DNA of 64,000 nucleotides, from positions 1-64,000 of the forward strand of contig MU621161.1 of the NCBI GenBank assembly GCA_025399215.1. The letters run 5' to 3'. Of the stretch, positions 1 through 11,998 are shown piece after piece. The stretch is from Globomyces pollinis-pini. Taxonomy: Eukaryota > Chytridiomycota > Chytridiomycetes > Rhizophydiales > Globomycetaceae. A model generated the notes under the pieces. That model was not told the DNA's origin. It searched no databases and saw only the letters and a program-made list of their open reading frames with translations. The position numbers were made by a program, and so were the translations under genes. Numbering within the stretch: the first letter of the stretch is position 1; each line of letters begins with the position of its first letter.

Positions 1-156
1 ACCCAGATAACGCTTGTGGTTCAACTGAAAGACTCTCACAGCTGTTTCAAAATGTTCAGCTTTGTAGGGGTGAAAATTTCTCACAGCCTTGAAGAGCCGC
101 AGAGGGACATTTGTGTATTTAAGGGACACAATAATTGAGACCAAGAAACCAATCAA

Positions 157-600
157 ATGGAAATGAACAAAGTGTCCAAGAAAGTCAAGAAACCAATGAA
201 TGCCTTCTTTGTCTATCGAAAACAAATGAGACAGAAAATCACTCAAGTCTATCAAGTTACAAAGAGTCAAGAAATATCAAAGATTGCTGGTCAAGCTTGG
301 GCTATGGAACCAGATCATGTTAAAAAGTATTATTATCGAATGGCTTTGGTAGAGCAGATGCAAAAGGAACAAGAACAGATGCAAATCATGTCACCAAATG
401 TTATGTTATCCCCAGTTTCGCAGATATCAGTAGACGAGACATGTAATGCCTGGTCACTGATGGATCCTGTGTTTGAACCATCTACTGTATCTAAAGATAT
501 CCAATTGGCTTGCTCCGCAGTTGATTATGGTTATCCATCTCCAACGTGCGAACCTGAAAAATCATTCGACCAACTCCTGACGGAATTGTTTGCTATATAA
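157..600 (+). CDS. HMG-box transcription factor 1 (mating-type/SOX-like box)
   Basis: Single-exon gene of 147 aa. An HMG box spans about residues 9-75 and opens with KKVKKPMNAFFVYRKQMR, the typical start of MATA_HMG/SOX-type sequence-specific DNA-binding boxes; the rest of the box has KSQEISKIAGQAWAMEP. The C-terminal half is low in recognisable structure but ends in a conserved block (DIQLACSAVDYGYPSP) shared with the second HMG gene at 31974-32435, so the two are full-length paralogues rather than just sharing a domain. The start at 157 aligns with the paralogue's start. An AATAAA lies at 640-645, about 40 bp after the stop. The first 156 bases hold no gene I can support. The role as a sexual or developmental regulator is inferred from the family only. 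Confidence 0.88.
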   Translation: MEMNKVSKKVKKPMNAFFVYRKQMRQKITQVYQVTKSQEISKIAGQAWAMEPDHVKKYYYRMALVEQMQKEQEQMQIMSPNVMLSPVSQISVDETCNAWSLMDPVFEPSTVSKDIQLACSAVDYGYPSPTCEPEKSFDQLLTELFAI

Positions 601-981
601 TCTAGCATTTAATGTAAATATCTGTACATAGACCATATTAATAAAGTAACCCAATTTCTTCATGAATATATTCTTATCGATTGTGTTCTATTGAGCTTCT
701 CTAAACCAAACACTGTTTTATACTCAATTAATGACAATCTGTTTTACATCTTCCTCTGTCCCTACACTTTTCATTCTATAATTCTTATACTTGGATTTGA
801 AGTAGCGTGCGAAAATGTTACATGGCTACTCTCCATTTCAATGAAGTACTGACTCCAAGATTATAACAGATCTAATAAAAACTCATCATTAGAATACTAC
901 CATGCAATTACTCAATTCTGTAAAAAACATATTTTTTATTATTTGAGTAGTATGATTTCAAAGCAAGCAATAAGTTCCAAT
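601..981. other. Intergenic, convergent 3' ends
   Basis: This is the spacer between the HMG gene and the convergent RAD23 gene. It has an AATAAA at 640-645 and is AT-rich. I see no ORF or RNA gene here. Confidence 0.6.
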
Positions 982-2148
982 TTACTCATTAGCCCCCATT
1001 TCAAACAAGTAATTGGCGGCCAATTCTTCATTTCTATCACACGCTAGGAAAGCTTCAACAGCTAAATCTCTGGCAAACCCTAATTCAGTCAGCTATATAT
1101 TAGAAAGTATCATCACATACTCTGTTGACAGCAGCTTCTTCTTCAGCGGTAATAGTAACAGTAATATACTCTCCTCCAGGTGCACCACCTTCACTTCCTT
1201 CAGCCAACATTTGTAAAAATTGATCTTGGTTGTTGGAAATCAGCTATAATATAAAAACCCAATTGAATCATTACTTGTACTAAATTTGGATTTGTCTGCC
1301 CTAATTGTGCCAATAATGGTTGTAATAATTCAGGATTAGTCTGAACCATTTGGCGTAACTGTTGGAATTGAGGGGATGTTCGCAAGAATTCCAGACTGTT
1401 TGGGGTTGTGCCGGTCGCTGCAGGAGGAGCAGTATCTGATTGTGCTTGTGCTGCGGCTTGTTGGAACAAATTAACATAACCACCTGCAGAAGTAGGGGTT
1501 GGTGCAGCAGGGGTTGCAGGTGATGGGGCAGCTGCAGGAGTTGGGGCTGGAGCAGCTTCTACTCTGGCAGATTCTGGGATACCCTAATATATTTAATTCC
1601 ACAATAGAATGTTACAGTCATCAAGTATTCGACTGCACGATCCGGATTGTTAAAAGCTGCTCTCATAGCGGCCACACATTGGTCTCTTGGGAATCCCATT
1701 TCCACTAAATTTGCAATAGTTGATTCCAATGAAGATCCTGTTAACAAAGTTGATTCCGAAAATGTGGTCTCTGCTGGAACTGTGGTTGGGGCTGCAGCAG
1801 GAGTAGGGGTTGCTGGCACAACTGGGGCTACTGGTGCCGCAACTGGAGCTGGAGCGACTGGAGTAGGAGCAGGTTTTGGCTAAAATAAACGATCGATTCC
1901 CAAACCTTGGTAACCATAACAACTACAAAGTCCTTGTCAGTAACACCAATGTCTCCGACAGTTACATCATCTGTTAAAATCTTTCCTTTAATTATTAGTG
2001 AAATATTGGTACCTTTGAAGATCAATTTTTGAGATTCTGCATTCAAGTCTTGTACTTCTTGGATTGATTTCTTTAGGTTTCCAACAGTAACGGATGGTTC
2101 CACATCGATTTGGAATGATCTACATTTAGCTATTGATAAATTGTTCAT
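982..2148 (-). CDS. RAD23: RAD23 proteasome shuttle/DNA-repair factor
   Basis: Reconstructed domain order is ubiquitin-like domain ([18 protein letters not shown]... GKILTDD... DKDFVVVMV), a Pro/Ala/Thr linker, UBA1 ([20 protein letters not shown]), an XPC-binding region ([19 protein letters not shown]... [10 protein letters not shown]) and a terminal UBA2 ([18 protein letters not shown]... LFEMGANE). In the family, the UBL docks on the proteasome, the UBA domains bind ubiquitin chains, and the XPC site supports nucleotide excision repair. At least five GT..AG introns must be removed, including 26 nt at 1880-1905 and 28 nt at 1093-1120; the protein aligns without gaps across them. It lies 99 bp downstream of MON1 on the same strand. 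Confidence 0.93.
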
Positions 2149-2247
2149 ACTTTTGTTGCAATGTTTTGAAGTTGACGATCATTTTGGAAAAAAAATAAAA
2201 CAGACAAGGGGGTTACTTAAGAATTTATTAAGGAAATGTAAAGCTGA

Positions 2248-3730
2248 TTATAATAAGAAATTATCTTGTCTATGTTGGATCCATTCACCTAGTTCCCACA
2301 TCGCCAAATGAGCTACTTCTTTTTTAATTAACGGACTGAAGGCTGCATAGATTTCAAATAGTGTCGATTTCTAATTAGTTAATACTTCTCTTCATTACAT
2401 AAAGAACAACTGTTTCACTATCAGTTATATGAAAGGACATATTCCCAAAATATGGCTTGCCTAGTCTGGATTGTGCAATTTGATACATTAAATATAATCT
2501 AGTACATTACTATCATATACTGTTGATACCTATTTTGATCGGCTGGCATGGTATAAGGGGGGATGGGATTCGTTTCTGTGATGCATTTTACGCCTCTATA
2601 TTTGAATATGACATGTCGTAGTCCAGGTATACCAAGCTCCACTGTATATAAATGATGAATAATTACCAACATTTATCGGATCTGTTTTGATCAGATCCTC
2701 AATTGGCTCCACACATCGAAGATCTTCTAATTGCTGTACAAAATCTCTTTTAAACTGACTTAAGATAAAGAACGCATTTTTATCTACTGATAACAAGACC
2801 AAACATAAATCTGGAGTGATAAAACATGAATAGCAATGAAGGTACCCAGAGCTATTGAATTCTGCTAAACATACTGGGCTCCAAGATTCCACAGCTCGAA
2901 AACTGCTTGAAGAATAAATTAAATTGATTATTAGAGCAATATCTATACGTTTAAAAAAAATCAAGAATTGTGATTCAAGATGCAATAGGATGAAATAAAA
3001 CTAAAAGCTACCTTTAAAGCCAAGTGAATGCTTTTTAGGTTGAACTAGTGTGACCAATTTTTTGTTTGCAATAAGCATCCCGAACGAAAGTGTCTTTGGT
3101 GGTTTTGCCAGATTCCAGGCTTTTGAAATTGATTTCTTTACTTTAGTAGAGATAAGCATTGTTCTGACTGATTCCAAAAACAACCATGGTTGATCAAACG
3201 ACTTTATCAGCGAATTTAATAAAACATCTGTCCCTATTTGATAAGCTTGGCAGTCTAGATTTTACCCATTAGTAAATTCCTCAAATCGAAGTTTATGTGC
3301 TGATCAAATATTTGATTCAATTGAGGTATTGGTACAGAGAATATCACCTGGGCGTATAGTAACTCCAATTGTTTTGTTAATACACGTTCTGATTCATCCA
3401 AACTTGACACTGCTACCAAATATAAAGGTCCTTGAATGTAGAAAACGAATTTATGTTCACCAGCCTATTCCAAAATAAATATATCCACCAATTACTTTAA
3501 AAGACAGGAGAGGATCATTTTCCTCAATAAAAAACGACAAGTAAGCTTGAATTACACCCATAATTGAAGCTAATTTTAGTTCATCACCATGGAAAGAATA
3601 TATCGGCTTTCCACTGGACGATAAGATGAAGAAATGTTTTTCTTGTTGTTTCCATTTAACTGACAAGTGATCTGAGAAGCATCAGATTAAATTCCAAGTT
3701 ACCGTCCTGGCTAGTGTTTGAATCGTTCAT
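2248..3730 (-). CDS. MON1: MON1 vacuolar/late-endosome fusion factor
   Basis: The conserved longin-type blocks of Mon1 are present: KHFFILSSSGKPIYSFHGDE near the N-terminus, then AGEHKFVFYIQGPLYLVAVS, a Leu-rich block ending LYAQ, and INLIYSSSSFRAVESWSPVC followed by NSSGYLHCYSCFITPDLCLV. In the family, Mon1 pairs with Ccz1 as the GEF for Rab7/Ypt7. I chose the ATG at 3730 because it joins through a 31-nt intron to the conserved KHFF block; a longer start at 3841 would overlap the divergent DNPH1 gene. The C-terminal end (…ELGEWIQHRQDNFLL) is less certain. Several introns of about 30 nt are needed. Confidence 0.88.
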
Positions 3731-3796
3731 TTTATTGGCACAATTCCTCAGTGACTTTCCAGTGATGAAAATGAAAAGTTGTATATTTTCAGAATA
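3731..3796. promoter_or_regulatory. Divergent MON1/DNPH1 promoter
   Basis: Only 66 bp separate the two chosen start codons, so both core promoters and 5' leaders must share or overlap this segment and the neighbouring exons. No motif is assigned. Confidence 0.5.
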
Positions 3797-4302
3797 ATGA
3801 AAGATATCTATTTTTGTGGATCCATTCGAGGAGGAAACCAAGATGCCGAGCTATACAAAGATTTAATCAAGTATCTAATTGAATGGTCAACTTATAAACA
3901 GGCACTTAAACACTCATGGAAAAGTACTAACAGAACATGTTGGTGGTAATGGTAAACATTTAATCATAGACAATCAGAAGACTATGCAACAAAACTGGAC
4001 TGATCGTCAAATATGGGATCAAGATATGGCCTGGTTGAGGAAATCTTCAGTTGTGGTGGCGGAATGCACGGTTTGATTTGCAAGGATTCTCAATTGAATG
4101 GTAGGTGACCAGTTTGGGAGTTGGCTATGAGTTGGGAATCGCAGAGGAACTGAAGCTCCCGATCTTGTGTTTATTCAGAGGAAGTAGTGATAAGCTTTCA
4201 GCAATGATTACCGGGAATCCTCACATTATGGTAGGATATTACAAAGAATTGCCGGATGCAAAAGTCATAATTGATCAGTTCATGCATAAGTTACAGCAAT
4301 AA
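3797..4302 (+). CDS. DNPH1: 2'-deoxynucleoside 5'-phosphate N-hydrolase (DNPH1/RCL)
   Basis: The protein starts MKDIYFCGSIRGGNQDAELY, matching the Rcl N-terminus with its phosphate-binding GSIRGG loop. It continues IKHLNTHGKVLTEHVG, DQDMAWLRKSSVVVAECT and TSLGVGYELG, where the Glu of YELG is the family catalytic Glu. It ends with LCLFRGSS...LSAMITGN. Family members hydrolyse deoxynucleoside monophosphates, including modified ones, to base and deoxyribose 5-phosphate. Three small introns were resolved, of 31, 24 and 34 nt; removing them gives an uninterrupted match to the animal enzyme. The family is patchy in fungi. Confidence 0.9.
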
Positions 4303-4839
4303 AATCCATATCGATCTAAAAAAAAAAAAGAATGGGGTCAAACTGAGGTGGTGAAAAAGCTTTTTTGGAGGGTGTTGAGGGTTGTCGTTTTTGTAAGCGC
4401 CTTCTCTTTTTCCGAGCAGTACCCAATGATTGAGAAATAAAGACTTTAATTCCATTGAATCAACCTCAGAATTCGATCCTCATTGTATCATTTCCAATAG
4501 GGAACACCATCATTTAAGGGCGTTTCTGTCATTCCAATTTTGGATGGTCTGATTTTTTAAGCATCCTTGAGCCCGTGTAAATTAATTTTTAGTTGATGGT
4601 TTCACTAAACCGTTGTGCTACGAATTGGATTCTGATGGTCAAATTGAATTCAAGCAATACAATAGTATGAAAGATACAAAAGAGAGTTGCTTCTAAATCG
4701 AACCAAACAAACAGATATGGCAAGGTGTCGTTAAAGGTGAAGTGATTTGACTGGTTCCCGAATCAAGACCTGAGTCGGAACCAAGTCTGGGAACAATCGT
4801 TAAAAGCCATGGACCTTTCTCTTCCTTTCATTTCTTGGA
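4303..4839. other. Intergenic region
   Basis: This segment of about 540 bp lies between DNPH1 and an orphan gene. It has a poly(A) run at 4320-4330 and an AATAAA near 4436-4442. An extra in-frame exon for the downstream orphan may lie near 4809. No recognisable gene is seen. Confidence 0.5.
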
Positions 4840-5184
4840 ATGTTCACACCACGAAGTCATCAAGTTAATGACTATTCTATAAACCTTACCAAACGACAAT
4901 CAGAATCCAAACAACTTTCAGTGTTGGCAGCATCAAAGTTGGGATTATATCAGTTTCTCAAAGGACAACATAAAAAAGTAATCAAACCGGTCATAGTAGA
5001 ACAACCAAAGTTAGCTCCTGTTGAAGCAATGTCCAGGAAGAGTATGGATCAGTTGGTTGATGATTTATGTCCTCGATGGGATATCGATGATAGCTATTCA
5101 TACCTATTGGACTCGGATACCAGTTCTGTGGACTCTTCATTGACCTTGGATTCCTCAAAAATCACAAAAGCTAATACTCTGTAA
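4840..5184 (+). CDS. Small orphan protein, Ser/Asp-rich C-terminus
   Basis: Open frame of 114 aa, not recognised. The middle is basic (KLGLYQFLKGQHKKVIKP) and the C-terminus acidic and serine-rich (LLDSDTSSVDSSLTLDSS), resembling an unstructured regulatory or adaptor protein. It has an orderly stop and an AATAAA-like signal shortly downstream (5241-5246, AATAAA). A start further upstream at about 4809 is possible. No homologue is claimed; the coding call rests on length, composition and the absence of an overlapping gene. Confidence 0.5.
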   Translation: MFTPRSHQVNDYSINLTKRQSESKQLSVLAASKLGLYQFLKGQHKKVIKPVIVEQPKLAPVEAMSRKSMDQLVDDLCPRWDIDDSYSYLLDSDTSSVDSSLTLDSSKITKANTL

Positions 5185-5410
5185 CATCGCAGATGTTTGT
5201 CAGTACCTCATACCAGATTTTTACTATATTTAAATACCTCTAATAAACCTCTTACTTTTTTAAAGGATCGTTAGTTTTGAGTTTACAAAGTTGTAATTGA
5301 ATTGAAGTTCATTGCCTATTGGAATGTCTTAGAAGAGCAAAAGTCTTAAAGAAATGGTATAAAAGCTAATAACAAAATATATTCAATCAATTTCTAGAAA
5401 TGGACAAAAA

Positions 5411-7829
5411 CTACTCAATACTGGAATCGTTCGTATGACATTTATGACAATGTTTCCACCACACACCATCCAATTGGCCACTTTCATGGGTACGAATATC
5501 ATCCAATACTTGTGTATTGACATTGATACCAAATGGGACTAAAACTTGATTTAAACTGTTTCTTGCCACTATCACTTTCAAGGGATTGGAAGAAAGGACT
5601 TCACTGGGTGCAGATTGACCAGAAACTACCGAAGTCAAACTATTGATTGCTGTCTGATAATTAGCAAATCCAAATGAAAATCGTTTCTTGAGTTTTGATA
5701 AAGGAATCCATTCACAACATACATGGCATTTACTATTTGTTTTAGTATTTCTCAAAATTACCCTTCTGTCATGATATGGATCGTAATATTTCTTTCTTCA
5801 GATCTGGACTGAACCTGATCTTCATACCACACCGTTCTAATATCTACAGGATTTTGAAAGTATGCACCAGTCACACTTGATACACCATGAGTGTATTGTT
5901 TATGATACCAATAGGCTAATGATGAAATAAATTTTCACGAAATGTACATACCAGAATTTTTTAATTGTAACCAACGAGTCGGTTTACACAATTCACATAA
6001 TCCTTCCTTTCGAAAACCAGTAAATCGGACCCATTTAGGGGTATAATTATCCAGATCATGTTTGAGTTTTTGTTGTCGTGGTTCAATTGATTCAGCACTA
6101 TCAATTTGAAGGGAATTTGATCTAGCTCTGCTCTTCTTTCGAGTGTCGGGTTTCTTTTCAGCAGCTTGCGGGACATCATTCTCTTCAATGCTCACCAAAA
6201 CACTCGATTTCGTATCTTTTTTACAGAAATCTGAATTGTGATCCTTCATCGCCATATCATTAACTGAATATGATCGAATACGAGGTGCATTCACTTTGGG
6301 AGGGATGCAAGATTGGTATACATCGGCAGATATCATGAATGGGGATTGGGTATCTAAACTCCTGGAGCATTTAGGATATTCGATCTTGGATTCAACTTTA
6401 TCTTTCGTATTATAGCTTTTGTTTACGGTTTGCAACGGTGGTGACTTTTTGCTGACTTCATCTTTATCACCACAAAATACACGATTAGTTTCTCTACCAA
6501 ATCCTAACCATGTTTTTAACTTTCTAGCTTCTTCATTGCGTTTGCTCATCCTGCTTTTAAGTTCAAGCAAGGGACATGGACCGTTACTTGACTTTGCTTG
6601 TGTATCATTTTGTTTTACATCTAATGATGTAAATTTATCATTCGATTTAAGGTTATTATTTTGAAGGTTAGCCTCTGGACGATTTAAAGCATCTCCAAAT
6701 GACTGCAAGCTGGCAAATCCATTTACAATGGTATTAGCAACTTTATGACTAGTATTTACATCTTGAGTATAATCGGTATTTGGTTTGATATTAAAAATGG
6801 AAAGATTGTCCAAATTTTCATTCGATACCAAGCTTATATCTTGATGCAATTGGAAACTAGATGATTGGTTTGGTATAGTTGATGGATTCATTAATTTGTC
6901 GGTCAATTGCAAATCGGAAGTATTCAACAAACTAGGATCATTGAGGTTTGCAGTTGTATCAAAGATAAAATCAACTTCATTCTTGACAAAATCATTTGGA
7001 CTGGAATCAAGAGATTGATTATTCAAATTCATTTCAGGGGTATAATTTGAAAACATATCAGGGTAGGAATCAAAAGACATTTGAGACTGATTAAATAAAT
7101 TGTGGATATTCATATCAACTAATAGGTCAATGAAATCAATGACTTACCAATATTATTTCCATTTGATGAATTTTGATCATTATTGTTTGGTAAAATGCCT
7201 GTAAAAGACGAACAATTATTGAAATCCGAGAATGAATTGGGTTGATGTGAAAGGGGTAGGGATTGGAAGGATAGAGGTTGTGAATAATAGGAAAAACAAT
7301 TTGAATCATCAGATAGCTGGGTATCAATCCCAGTTTTACACCTCTTTTGATTTAACACTGTCTGAATACTTGAATTTAAATCCAACTTTCTTTTATATTC
7401 AGGATGGGTTGGACTAAAACCAAGTTCATGAGAGTTTAACATATCTAGGTTCATGATTGAATTAGAGTCAGATCCAAAATGAGTTTGATTTTGATTGGGA
7501 AAGTAGTCTTGATGAGAAATGTTTAAATTGTCAGGTATGGTCACCATTTGATCAAGAGTCATCGATTGGCCGTCCACAATTTCGGGTAAGTCGGGTGGGC
7601 ACCATTTGGTTGATTCCGAGTTGTGCAGTTGACCACGAATAGAGTCCCAGTGTGAAGCAGAGTTAATATCAATTGGATTGGAGCCAGGGTGGATAGAGTT
7701 GGAAGGTCTAAATGCTTCCAATGAAATTGTTTGAGTTGGGGAATCCGTCACCGATCCATCGGAGTGGATATAAAGCGGGAAGTCAAAGGGGATCTCAAAC
7801 AGAGCTAGATTCTCACGATGCAGAGTCAT
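5411..7829 (-). CDS. Rua1-type zinc-domain transcriptional regulator
   Basis: A long, Asn/Ser-rich N-terminus (MTLHRENLALFEIPFDFP onward) is followed by the Rua1 C-terminal domain: GLCELCKPTRWLQLKNS, AYWYHKQYTHGVSS, CHVCCEWIPLSKL and finally VWWKHCHKCH, giving the paired C-x2-C plus H/C ligands. The domain is known from fungal regulators such as Rua1 of Ustilago, which controls glycolipid biosynthesis. Introns of 29 nt (after GNNI), 36 nt (after LKNS) and 23 nt (5792-5814, after VWYEDQ) join the exons. The target genes cannot be predicted. This is one of the strongest fungal markers in the window. Confidence 0.85.
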
Positions 7830-7976
7830 AGAAACTTTGAAGGAAAGGGGTTAACATTTTCATGCGCTAATCTGTTGGTTACACATTAGGGCACAGACGA
7901 ATTAAACTCAGATACTGACAACAAAATAGTCAAAATTGGTTATGAATATATTAATTAGCAGTGATATGAGCTGGCA

Positions 7977-9746
7977 CTATTGATAGCCCCGATCATCCGG
8001 TCCTAATGTTGTTATGGTGAAATAAACTTTACCATCAAGCCATTGCTGCAATAAAGGTTTCACTTTACGAGTTGATTTATCGGTCCACAATTGATTCTTC
8101 TTGTTCTTTAAATCACCTGGAGCTTGTATATCCCGACCGAATATATCTGCCTTCATTCTACTATATTACTATGCTAATTCCACTTACCCCTGTCGAGGAT
8201 CTTCAATGGTATAGTCTTCCACACGAGGCTCATATACGTTTGCACCAACGACCTTTTCGAACTTCAAAGTGGCGTTCATCCATCCTTCATCATCATCTGA
8301 TTCCTCTTGACCAAAAGTATCTAATCATTATTTAATATGGTGTCACCTCGACAAGATGAACAATTTTTAATAAAATGTAAAGAGCATTCCCAATCCTTAT
8401 CGACCAATTCAACAACTTTTGTCGGTGCTGGCTCCTCTTTTTTAGACTTTTCCAACATTTCTTTAAATCCATTCAATTTTACTTCGACATCTCCCTTGAT
8501 GTCTTTTCGAAGAGCTCTTACAGCTTTCCCACTCTGTAAATATTTATTTCGAATTTGAGACACAGTCGATTTGTCTTGTTTCTTCTTTACTTCAACTTCT
8601 TTTTTTGGAACACCAATTCCTTTAATTTCCCCCTGAAGTTTACGTATTTGTTCTTGAACATCCGATCTATCATTAATTATATTTGGTATCACAATTTCGT
8701 TTGGTTTTTGGACTCTTCTACCACTTTGAGCTTTTTCTCCAACACCTTTGATTTCATTTTTGAATCATATTGTTCTTGCTCATTTTCTTCAACCTCTTTT
8801 CGCTTTTTCGTATCCGACACTGTACTTTTTGATTTATCATGACCACCGTCGTACGATTTCTCTTTACTCAAAGTTTCTGATTGTAGAACATCATGGGAAC
8901 TACGAATTTTGACACTTTCAGAATCTTTAACTTCAATATCATCTTTCTCAAATGATAACAAGTTAAAATTTCTAATACTAAGTAAAACATATTTAAATAC
9001 TTTTTCCCTTTGACTTTAGTCGGAGCAATGGGTTTGGACGACTCCTCTTGTGCTGGTTTCCTTTCACGTGGTATAATATCATCAAACGGATTAGATAGTA
9101 TTTGACACGATAAGATTTTGGCATCATAAATCGGTTTATCATTTTTATCGGTATCTAATTCTCCCAGATTTAAGACATTAAATACAGTATTTCCAACAAC
9201 CTATATGGACATATTAGTGAATTAAATTAAAAACCTTTCCAAATATAGTATTTTTTCCATTTAGAGATGGTGCAGCAGCTAAGGTAAAGAAAAACTGTGA
9301 TGTATTGGTGTCTGGACCAGTATTCGCCATTGCCAGTAAACCACGTTGATTGAATTTCAACCTTGAATGAAATTCGTCTGCAAAAGGCTTTCCATATATA
9401 CTTTCTCCTCCAAAACCTGTTCCAGTTGGATCACCTCCTTGAACGATAAATTTGGGGATAATTCGATGGAATAATGTATTGTCATAGTAACCTTTATGTT
9501 AGATTCCAAAGAGATCCAACCTTCCATGCATAATTGAACAAAATTTCTACATGCCTTTGGACATTCTTTTGGCCATAATTCAATTTCTACATCACCAGCT
9601 GAAGTTTTCAAAACCACCTATGCAAACCATTAGAAATTTGAATAGAAATCGATATTGATTGTAGAAGATAATCCATTATTTTGATGTAAAGTATTTGATT
9701 CTACCTTTCCTTTTGTCCCAGGTTGCGATACATAAACTGACGACAT
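7977..9746 (-). CDS. CWC27: CWC27-like spliceosomal cyclophilin
   Basis: Starts [14 protein letters not shown]; after an 87-nt intron (9618-9704) the cyclophilin domain follows: [29 protein letters not shown], then the [19 protein letters not shown] region, [16 protein letters not shown] and [20 protein letters not shown]. The N-terminal spacer before the domain and the later charged Lys/Glu coiled-coil region are characteristic of Cwc27 rather than of simple cyclophilins. Cwc27 is a largely catalytically inactive spliceosome component. It ends [18 protein letters not shown]...; the extreme C-terminus is poorly conserved. Several introns split the acidic tail. Confidence 0.85.
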
Positions 9747-9811
9747 GATGAAAAGTTTTTCCAATTGAGATCCAATTAAACCAAAGGATAAGGAACAACA
9801 AAAGTAATAAT
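9747..9811. promoter_or_regulatory. Divergent CWC27/ETFRF1 promoter
   Basis: The start codons are only 65 bp apart on opposite strands. No motif is assigned. Confidence 0.45.
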
Positions 9812-10182
9812 ATGCACCCTGGAGTAAGAGACCTTTATAAGCAAGTAATGCTTTCAAGTTATTTAGTTTTAGTTGCTATATATTGGAAGAGAGTATCCGA
9901 AAGGTCACCAATACTTCAAAAAAGGATTGAAAGGAGCATTTATGAAGAAGAAGAATATACCTGAAAGTGAAATTCAAAAGTCAATTGATCATGGTATTGA
10001 ATTCTATTGCTGATACCCAGGTTGGTTTGTATATAAAGAACTTGAAGCATTATGGTTTCTTAAAAAGTACCGAACATTAAAGGTATTATCTTCAACTATC
10101 TCATGTACAGAAAAATTATTATGATGAGCAGGTTCAATCTTTAACTGACAAAATTGAATTGGATTTAAAGGATTTGAAATAA
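9812..10182 (+). CDS. ETFRF1: LYR-motif protein ETFRF1/LYRM5
   Basis: Assembled from four exons of a very small gene: MHPGVRDLYKQ (the LYR-type motif), LLYIGREYPKGHQYFKKGL, KKKNIPESEIQKSIDHG, then WFVYKELEALWFLKKYRTL and a short tail KNYYDEQVQSLTDKIELDL. The order and spacing match LYRM5/ETFRF1, a mitochondrial LYR protein that controls flavination of the electron transfer flavoprotein. Introns are 28, 27 and 28 nt. No six-frame ORF exposes this gene because the introns break every frame; it was found by reading across splice sites. Confidence 0.85.
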
Positions 10183-10434
10183 ACTGTATTGTATTTGATG
10201 AATTCGCGTTTGATATAATCTATAGCAAATTATAATGAATAGCTTATATTTGGTTGATTTAAATACCAACACGAATACCAACTTTATTAGGGTAGTGATC
10301 GACTGAGAGAACAATCGATTATAAGAAATACGGATTCTATTTATACCAGATTCATACATCCATTTCAATAAAGTTTCCAGTCAACTGTGTTGAGGTGTAT
10401 GGATTGTTCAAATTTTTTCTAGAACAATACAAAA

Positions 10435-11717
10435 TGGATGATGAATTAACACTTGAACCAACATTGCAAAACATCTTGGACCAAGAATCATTACGTTGGA
10501 TATTCTGTGGTGGAAAAGGAGGTAGATGTGAGTCACTAACAAACAGGTGTTGGGAAAACCACTACGAGTTGTTCATTAGCAACCCAATTAGCCAAAGTTC
10601 GAGAATCAGTTTTACTAGTAATGCATAACTGAATTCATACGTTTAGATCAGTACTGACCCAGCGCACAATTTATCAGGTATCAAGGTTATTTACCTAATT
10701 GATATAATAGATGCATTTGGTCAAAAGTTTGGAAAGAATCCTCAATTGGTGAAAGGATACACTAATTTATATGCAATGGAAATCGATCCTACGAGTAGCA
10801 TGCAAGAAATGATTGAATCATGTATTGGATTCGTTACTGTTCATATATAGCATCTAATCCTGGATTAAAGAGCCAAATCGAAGATATTGCCTTTGCTATT
10901 CCTGGTGTAGATGAGGCCATGAGTTTTGCAGAAGTGATGAAGTAATCGTTTTTTGGTTTTTATATCCAGACTGGTCAAATCAATGGATTATTCGTGCATT
11001 GTATTTGATACAGCCCCAACAGGGCATACATTAAGATTTCTGTCGTTCCCTGGTATTCTTGATAAGGCTTTGGGGAAATTCTCTCAGATGGGTAGTCAAT
11101 TGGGACCAATGATGAAACAAGTTTGTTATTCTTTACTCATGGTAGTTTGGACCAATGATGGGTGTGGAAAGTGATCAAGAAGACATATTTGCCAAATTGG
11201 AAGGCATGCGTACAACTATTCAAGAAGTGAATTCTCAATTTCAAAATCCTGTAAATGGATTTTTTTGACTCAACTTGTATATAGGATAAAACCACTTTCG
11301 TCTGTGTTATGATTGCTGAATTTTTATCATTGTACGAGACGGAACGAATGATTCAAGAACTAACAAATTATCATATTGATACTCATAACATTGTGGTCAA
11401 TCAACTTTTGTACCCTAAACAAGGTAAAGATAACAACTTTCATACGTTTTATATCGTATTCATTTGACTTGGGATCTTATAATTGCTCACAACATATATT
11501 TAATGTTTTTAGGTTCTAATTGTGAACAATGTCTAGTTCGAGCCAAAATGCAAGCAAAGTACCTTGAACAAGTGGATGAACTATATGAAGACTTCCGTAA
11601 GGTTATACTTAATTCATGCTAGATGTGGTTAAAATGCCATTATTGACTGGGGAAATTCGAGGGGTAGAAACGATTAAAAACTTTTCTGAAATGCTAATTA
11701 AACCATACCAACCTTGA
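10435..11717 (+). CDS. GET3: GET3/ArsA-type tail-anchored protein targeting ATPase
   Basis: The N-terminus [20 protein letters not shown] leads to the deviant P-loop [14 protein letters not shown], which is split by a 25-nt intron. There follow [17 protein letters not shown], the membrane-facing helical region, [16 protein letters not shown], and NVVNQL-type block ([12 protein letters not shown]) then SNCEQC, the zinc-binding CxxC that holds the Get3 dimer. It ends [20 protein letters not shown]. Get3 captures tail-anchored membrane proteins and delivers them to the ER. Most introns are 25-34 nt, but the one at 11424-11512 is 89 nt. Confidence 0.93.
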
Positions 11718-11998
11718 ATTTGATAATAAAGAGTTGTAGCACCAGGACAGTTGAAATATTAAAAAAAAATACAGGGAGCTGGTGAATGGTATATCAGATT
11801 CCAACAAAATTAATGAATTTGGCCAATAATTTAGGTGCACAGTCACAGAAACCCACCTACTAGAACCATTCATTAGTATCCAATTTGGAATTCAACGTCT
11901 TTTCTGAATGAAAGCGTGGTTTGTAATTCAGTGACCTGAAACGAGTGGCGAACGTCTTGAAGGCTTTGAGGGAATTCTTTGTTTACGAATAAAATAGA

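Noticed and set aside
1647..1883. Plus-strand ORF, Ala/Gly/Val-rich
   Set aside because: Antisense shadow of the Pro/Ala/Thr linker of RAD23, whose coding strand is supported by conserved UBA domains.
8337..8842. Two overlapping plus-strand ORFs, Phe/Ser-rich
   Set aside because: Antisense of the Lys/Glu-rich coiled region of CWC27, which explains their composition.
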